A stretch of DNA of 18,865 bases, taken from Acanthamoeba sp. SK_2022b. Its lineage: Eukaryota > Discosea > Longamoebia > Acanthamoebidae. The notes below the pieces were generated by a model that saw only the letters and a program-made list of their open reading frames with translations, did no database searches and was not told where the DNA came from. Positions 15,479-18,865 of this stretch are shown here, piece after piece; the first letter of the stretch is position 1, and every line of letters begins with the position of its first letter. The position numbers were made by a program, and so were the translations under genes. The stretch spans positions 1-18,865 of the forward strand of contig JANDJZ010001778.1 of assembly GCA_027943245.1 (NCBI GenBank), given 5' to 3'.

Positions 15479-16765
15479 TCACTGGAAGCCCAGCGTATGC
15501 GGCAACCAGGTGGACAGCGCGGGGATGAAGGTCAGCAGGCACAGCACCACGAAGTGGGCCAGCAGGAACAGCGGCATCTCACGCGTGAGATCGGTGATGG
15601 ACACGCGCGTGGCCACCGAGGTCACGAACAGCAGCCCGCCCACGGGCGGCGTGATCATGCCCAGCGTCAGGTTCACGATCACCACCATGGCGAAGTGCGT
15701 GGGATCGATACCCAGGCTGAACGCAATGGGCGCCAGGATGGGCACCAGGATCATCACGCCGGGCAGCGGCTCCATGAAGATGCCGAACACCAGCAGCAGG
15801 ATGTTCACCGCGATCAGGAACAGGGTGGGCGACAGCTGCCAGCTCACGATCAGCTCGGACAGGTACTGCGGAATGCCCTCCACCGTCAGCACCCAGGCAA
15901 AGGCCGCCGAAGTCGCCATCACCAGCAGCACCGAGGCCGTCAGCATGGCCGAGCGCGCCGCAATGCCCGGCAGCGCCGACCACTGCAGCGTGCGGTAAAC
16001 CCACTTGCCGCAGACCAGGGCGTAGAACACGGCCACCACCGACGCCTCGGTGGGCGTGAAGATGCCGAAGCGGATGCCCACCACGATGAGCACGATCAGC
16101 ATCAGCGCGGGAATCGCCTTGAAGCTGTTGATCCACATCGTGCGGCCGTCGGGGCGCGGCTCGGTGGAGCGGTAGTCGCGCTTCCTGCACACCCACCAGT
16201 TCACGGCGGCCATGGCCAGCGCGATCAGGATGCCGGGGATGAAGCCGGCCATGAACAGTCCGCCCACCGACACGTTCTCATCCTGCAGCGCGTAGATGAT
16301 CATGCTCACCGACGGCGGAATGATGGGCCCCACGATGGCCGTGCTGGCCGTCAGCGCCGCCGCGTAGGAGCGTGCATAGCCGGCCTTGTCCATCATCTTG
16401 ACCATCATCGAGCCGGGGCCGGCCGCATCGGCCAGGGCCGAGCCCGAAATGCCCGAGAACAGCGTCAGCGACAGCACATTGGCATAGCCCAGGCCGCCGC
16501 GCAGATGGCCCACGAACTGCGCTGCAAAGCGCAGCAGCACATGCGTGAGCGCCCCGCCCGACATCAGCTCGGCCGCCAGGATGAAGAAGGGCACGGCCAT
16601 CAGCGGAAAGCTGTCTATGCCCGTGAACATCTCCTTGAACACGATGAGCTGCGGATAGCGGCCGCCCACGAAGACGGCCAGTGCGGCGGAGATCGCCAGC
16701 GCGAAGGCCACCGGAAAGCCCAGCGTGAGCAGGACGATGATGGCGATGAAAAGCGTGATACCCAT
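15479..16765 (-). CDS. dctM: TRAP transporter large permease, DctM
   Basis: This 428-residue inner-membrane protein is the large subunit of a tripartite ATP-independent periplasmic transporter, which forms the Na+-coupled substrate channel with DctQ. Features are the MGITLFIAIIVLLTLGFPVA first helix, PLMAVPFFILAAELMSGG, LSLTLFSGISGSALADAAG, the STAIVGPIIPPSVSMIIYA re-entrant segment, and the second-half counterpart TLGMITPPVGGLLFVTS. About 12 hydrophobic segments are present and the length is normal. It is the last gene of the minus-strand operon dctP-dctQ-dctM, with a terminator 5 bp after its stop. There is no clear ribosome binding site before the ATG at 16765, and the gap to dctQ is 149 bp, unusually long because repeat family A lies in it. 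The substrate is probably a carboxylate; its identity is unknown. Confidence 0.95.
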   Translation of the reverse strand: MGITLFIAIIVLLTLGFPVAFALAISAALAVFVGGRYPQLIVFKEMFTGIDSFPLMAVPFFILAAELMSGGALTHVLLRFAAQFVGHLRGGLGYANVLSLTLFSGISGSALADAAGPGSMMVKMMDKAGYARSYAAALTASTAIVGPIIPPSVSMIIYALQDENVSVGGLFMAGFIPGILIALAMAAVNWWVCRKRDYRSTEPRPDGRTMWINSFKAIPALMLIVLIVVGIRFGIFTPTEASVVAVFYALVCGKWVYRTLQWSALPGIAARSAMLTASVLLVMATSAAFAWVLTVEGIPQYLSELIVSWQLSPTLFLIAVNILLLVFGIFMEPLPGVMILVPILAPIAFSLGIDPTHFAMVVIVNLTLGMITPPVGGLLFVTSVATRVSITDLTREMPLFLLAHFVVLCLLTFIPALSTWLPHTLGFQ

Positions 16766-16807
16766 GATGTGCGTTCGAATCAGTTATTCATGGCAGAGCG
16801 ATGGAAC

Positions 16808-16914
16808 TGACACGCTCCAAGGCAGGAGACACCAAGCAAGGGCCTGGGCCGGCCGCGCCGCCCCGCAGCGAGGGTGTCGTCCCCTGGGGGAAGGCGCGCA
16901 GCGACTCAGGGGGG
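16808..16914 (-). repeat. Intergenic GC-rich repeat, family A, copy 2 (between dctQ and dctM)
   Basis: Read on the minus strand, this segment starts directly at the dctQ stop codon. It runs CCCCCCTGAGTCGCTG, CGCGCCTTCCCCC, GGGGACGACA, CCTCGCTGCGGGGCGGCGCGG and then GGCCCTTGCTTGGTGTCTC, matching copy 1 at 211-345 in block order. The CTTCCCCC-AGGGGA part can fold into a hairpin. It separates two operon genes that are usually adjacent or overlapping, so it is transcribed within the TRAP mRNA. Confidence 0.6.
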
Positions 16915-17430
16915 TCATATGGATGCGGCTGCGTCGGCATCCATCTCGTCGGATTCGGCGAACGAGCCGTCTGCGATATAGCCGCGCGCAATGAACAGCA
17001 GATGCACCAGCATCAGCACGAAGCCCACGGGCATGGCCGCGTAGACGAAGGAGATGGGAATGTCCGTGGCCGCCGTGGTCTGAAAGCGCGTGGCCCAGAC
17101 GTACTGCGACGAGGCCACCGCCATCACCGCGCAGAACAGGCCCACGCCCAGCACCACAAGGCGGCGTAGCCACTGCGCCTTGCGCGTGCCCACCGAGCGG
17201 TGCAGGTTGTCGATGGCCACATGGCCACCGAAGCGCAGCACCAGGCCCGCGCCCAGGAAGGTGACCCAGATCATCATGTGCCGGGCCACTTCCTCGGCCC
17301 AGACAATGGAGTCGCCCGTGGTGTAGCGCAGCACCACATTGGCAAACACGATGCAGGCCATGGCCAGCAGCAGCACGATCAGCAGCCAGCGGTTGCAGGC
17401 CACAAGGGCGCGTTCGATTCGGTTGAGCAT
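16915..17430 (-). CDS. dctQ: TRAP transporter small permease, DctQ
   Basis: This 171-residue protein has four predicted membrane helices and fits the DctQ small-permease family that pairs with DctM in the inner membrane. Helix 1 is WLLIVLLLAMACIVFANVVL, followed by the family-typical RYTTGDSIVWAEEVARHMMIW. The helix WVTFLGAGLVLRFGGHVAID then leads to two C-terminal helices and an acidic tail (ESDEMDADAA). The length is typical. The start at 17430 (MLNRIERAL) fits the family, but the preceding bases are C-rich and show no Shine-Dalgarno sequence, so translation may be coupled or weak. It sits between dctP (150 bp upstream, with a strong hairpin in the gap) and dctM. Confidence 0.93.
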   Translation of the reverse strand: MLNRIERALVACNRWLLIVLLLAMACIVFANVVLRYTTGDSIVWAEEVARHMMIWVTFLGAGLVLRFGGHVAIDNLHRSVGTRKAQWLRRLVVLGVGLFCAVMAVASSQYVWATRFQTTAATDIPISFVYAAMPVGFVLMLVHLLFIARGYIADGSFAESDEMDADAAASI

Positions 17431-17580
17431 AGGAGTGGGCGAGGGCAGGAGGGGAGTGGCGCAAGGGCCGGGCTGCCGCCGGAGGTCAGATCATCGGCGC
17501 GGGCGCCGTGCGGGACCACAGGTGTTGCCCGCAGCGGGTCGCCCTGCATTGCGGGCCGCAGCCCGCAATGCCTCAGGGGA
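17431..17580 (-). other. dctP-dctQ intergenic region with strong hairpin at 17546-17571
   Basis: Just after the dctP stop, a perfect 11-bp stem, GCATTGCGGGC (17546-17556) with GCCCGCAATGC (17561-17571), closes a 4-nt loop. Flanking CCCT and AGGG bases can extend it. There is no T-tract on the minus strand, so it is not a simple terminator. In TRAP and ABC transporter operons such hairpins after the binding-protein gene often protect the upstream mRNA or attenuate the permease genes, giving excess binding protein. The rest of the gap shows no gene. Confidence 0.6.
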
Positions 17581-18567
17581 TTACTTGGCGTTGGCGATGG
17601 TGTCCAGCGTCTTCTGGCCGAACTTCTTTGCGTATTCCTTGTAGGCGGGCTCCAGCGCCGTGCGGAAGGCGGCCTGGTCCACCTTCTCCACCACCTGCAT
17701 GCCGTGGCTCTTGGCTTCTTCCACGCCCTTCTTCTCCACCGTGTCCACGAACACGCGCGAAGCGATGGCGCCCGACTTGGCGCCCTGCGTGAAGGCCGCC
17801 TTCTGGCTGTCGTTCAGCGTGCCCCAGAACGAGGGCGACACCAGCAGGGCCATGGGCGCGTACACATGGGCCGTCAGCGTCAGGTGCTTTTGCACCTGCC
17901 ACAGCTTGGCCGAGGCCAGCACCGAGATCGGGTTCTCCTGGCCGTCGATCGTGCCCTGCTGCAGCGCACCGATCACTTCGGGCCAGGACATGGGCGTGGG
18001 CGATGCGCCCAGCGTACGGAAGGCCGTGATGTGCACGGGGTTCTCGGTCACGCGGATCTTCAGGCCCTTGAGATCGGCCACGCCGTTGACGGCGTGCTTG
18101 TTGTTGGACAGGTGGCGAAAGCCCTGCTCGCCCCAGGCCAGCGCGACCAGGCCGCGCTTGCTGAACTTGGCCAGCAGCTCCTGGCCGAAGGCGCCGTCCA
18201 GCACGGCGCGCGCATGCTGCGTGTCGCGGAACAGGAAGGGAATGTCCACCACGCCCACATCGGGCACGAAGTTGCTGATGGCGCCCGTGGAGACGATGGC
18301 CGCCTCCACCGTGCCCAGCTGCAGGCCCTCGATCAGCTCGCGCTCGCCGCCCAGGGCGGAGGCGGGGAACTGCTTGAACTTGTAGGCGCCGTTCGTGCCC
18401 TTTTCCACCGCATCGGACCAGGCCTGGGCGGCCGCGCCGTAGTGCGAATTCACGGCCAGGGCGTAGCCCACCTTGACCTCTTTGGTCTGGGCCAGTACGG
18501 CGCCAGCCGAGGCAGCCGCCATGGCGGCCACGCAGGTCGAAAGAAGGGTGCGGCGGATCATTTGCAT
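17581..18567 (-). CDS. dctP: TRAP transporter periplasmic substrate-binding protein, DctP
   Basis: This 328-residue binding protein captures the substrate in the periplasm and delivers it to DctQM. A Sec signal peptide spans residues 1-26 (MQMIRRTLLS, an Ala-rich core, VLA before Gln27). The mature part has the DctP-family landmarks: VGYALAVNSHYGAAAQ, FPASALGGERELIEGLQLGT, DIPFLFRD, the conserved KIRV with Arg172 that usually clamps the ligand carboxylate, and GTIDGQENP at about 205-213. The length is normal. The start at 18567 is chosen because it gives a compact signal peptide; an in-frame ATG at 18609 would fall inside repeat family B. The ribosome binding site is weak (GTGAGA about 10 nt upstream). 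It is the first gene of the operon. An organic acid ligand is likely from the Arg, but its identity is unknown. Confidence 0.95.
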   Translation of the reverse strand: MQMIRRTLLSTCVAAMAAASAGAVLAQTKEVKVGYALAVNSHYGAAAQAWSDAVEKGTNGAYKFKQFPASALGGERELIEGLQLGTVEAAIVSTGAISNFVPDVGVVDIPFLFRDTQHARAVLDGAFGQELLAKFSKRGLVALAWGEQGFRHLSNNKHAVNGVADLKGLKIRVTENPVHITAFRTLGASPTPMSWPEVIGALQQGTIDGQENPISVLASAKLWQVQKHLTLTAHVYAPMALLVSPSFWGTLNDSQKAAFTQGAKSGAIASRVFVDTVEKKGVEEAKSHGMQVVEKVDQAAFRTALEPAYKEYAKKFGQKTLDTIANAK

Positions 18568-18593
18568 AGCGGCGGTCTCACTTGTTGTGTGTT

Positions 18594-18696
18594 GAAAAAT
18601 GGCCCCCACGCTCCCCCTTGCAGGGCAAGGTCAGTGGCTACCCCGCAGGGAGCCGTTTTTCATCCTGGGGCGGCCCGGCGATGAAAAAAAGAGCCC
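18594..18696 (+). repeat. Structured intergenic repeat, family B, copy 2 (upstream of dctP)
   Basis: This copy runs from GAAAAATGGCCCCCACGCTC to AAAAAAAGAGCC and matches 15361-15460 in the same orientation. It keeps the CCTTGC (18616-18621) / GCAAGG (18625-18630) hairpin. It adds a perfect 9-bp stem TTTTTCATC (18656-18664) / GATGAAAAA (18680-18688) around a GC-rich loop. It lies in the presumed 5' leader of the dctP transcript, read in the opposite sense. Confidence 0.7.
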
Positions 18697-18700
18697 ATGG

Positions 18701-18732
18701 ATTGTAGTGACCACTCCCCTTGTGGCGACCAC
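18701..18732 (-). promoter_or_regulatory. Candidate dctP promoter -10 with tandem near-palindromic 11-mers
   Basis: GTAGTGACCAC (18704-18714) and GTGGCGACCAC (18722-18732) match at 9 of 11 bases and repeat with 18-bp spacing. Each is itself nearly palindromic. The first overlaps ATTGTA, which on the minus strand reads TACAAT, a good -10 hexamer. The -35 position then falls in the second 11-mer and has no TTGACA match. This is the layout of a regulator-dependent promoter for the TRAP operon. It is inference from motif layout only. Confidence 0.35.
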
Positions 18733-18801
18733 GTACAAAGCGCTCGTCATGTGCGTTGAGGTGCATCTGATTTGGCGATGTCATAGGTGCTGAAATGACA
18801 A

Positions 18802-18832
18802 ACGCCCGATGCGCGCAAGCGTCATCGGGCGT
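18802..18832 (-). terminator. Hairpin terminator of a gene beyond the right edge
   Basis: ACGCCCGATG (18802-18811) and CATCGGGCGT (18823-18832) form a perfect 10-bp stem around an 11-nt loop. On the minus strand it is followed by TTTGTCATTT, a moderate T-rich tail. It lies 5 bp after a possible stop codon at 18838-18840 (minus), consistent with the end of a minus-strand gene upstream of dctP. Confidence 0.6.
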
Positions 18833-18837
18833 CGGGT

Positions 18838-18865
18838 TCAGGCGGAGCGGGTCAGCTCATTGCCA
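18838..18865 (-). CDS. Possible C-terminal tail of a gene cut by the window edge
   Basis: On the minus strand one frame reads GNELTRSA and then TGA at 18840-18838, directly before a terminator hairpin. Only eight residues are visible, so no family can be named. The case rests on the stop codon being placed 5 bp before the hairpin. Confidence 0.25.

Noticed and set aside
15128..16810. 560-codon plus-strand frame opposite dctM
   Set aside because: The translation is rich in His, Arg and Gln without domains, and it crosses the IclR end, a repeat and a terminator; dctM on the other strand explains the coding bias.
17200..18684. 494-codon plus-strand frame opposite dctP and dctQ
   Set aside because: It is a shadow of real genes on the minus strand; it has no recognisable motifs and spans both intergenic regions.
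18656..18688. TTTTTCATC/GATGAAAAA hairpin as a terminator upstream of dctP
   Set aside because: The T-run precedes the GC-rich loop rather than following a GC-rich stem, and the stem itself is AT-rich; it is better explained as part of repeat family B.

Overview
This window looks like chromosomal DNA from a beta-proteobacterium of the Burkholderiales, most likely the Comamonadaceae (Comamonas, Delftia or Acidovorax type). The evidence is the very high GC with strong third-position bias, a Bordetella/Comamonas-type trimeric porin ending in Phe, MHS-family permeases, IclR and LysR regulators, a TRAP transporter, and two families of GC-rich intergenic repeats that I associate with this family. 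The genus is an inference. I see no tRNA, rRNA, CRISPR array, transposase or phage gene.

Layout, left to right. Positions 1-210 are the tail of a major-facilitator permease. A stretch without genes (211-623) follows, holding an intergenic repeat copy and a perfect terminator hairpin. A general porin (624-1613) has its own terminator. A 39-residue membrane-peptide candidate (1749-1868) has a good ribosome binding site and its own terminator. Next is a giant 1987-residue UvrA-like protein (2045-8008), made of two complete UvrA units fused head to tail, so it carries four ABC ATPase modules. A near-perfect LexA (SOS) box lies at 1956-1971 upstream of it. Convergent with it is a DHA1-family efflux permease (8012-9190, minus), divergently paired with a LysR regulator (9320-10285). 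A secreted protein of unknown function (10308-11168, minus) follows.

The right part is a catabolic-looking block. A GMC flavin alcohol dehydrogenase and an MHS metabolite:proton symporter form a minus-strand operon (14378 down to 11349). A divergent IclR regulator (14544-15344) faces it across a perfect palindrome that is probably its operator. Then comes a complete TRAP transporter operon on the minus strand, dctP-dctQ-dctM (18567 down to 15479). It ends in a strong terminator and is flanked by two direct copies of a structured repeat. A second copy of the other repeat family sits between dctQ and dctM. The window ends with a terminator and perhaps the last codons of another minus-strand gene.

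The joint functional reading is inference: porin and TRAP/MHS permeases bring in small organic acids or alcohols, the GMC enzyme oxidises an alcohol, and IclR controls the enzyme-permease operon. The fused UvrA is a separate DNA-damage-response gene. It is the most unusual item in the window.
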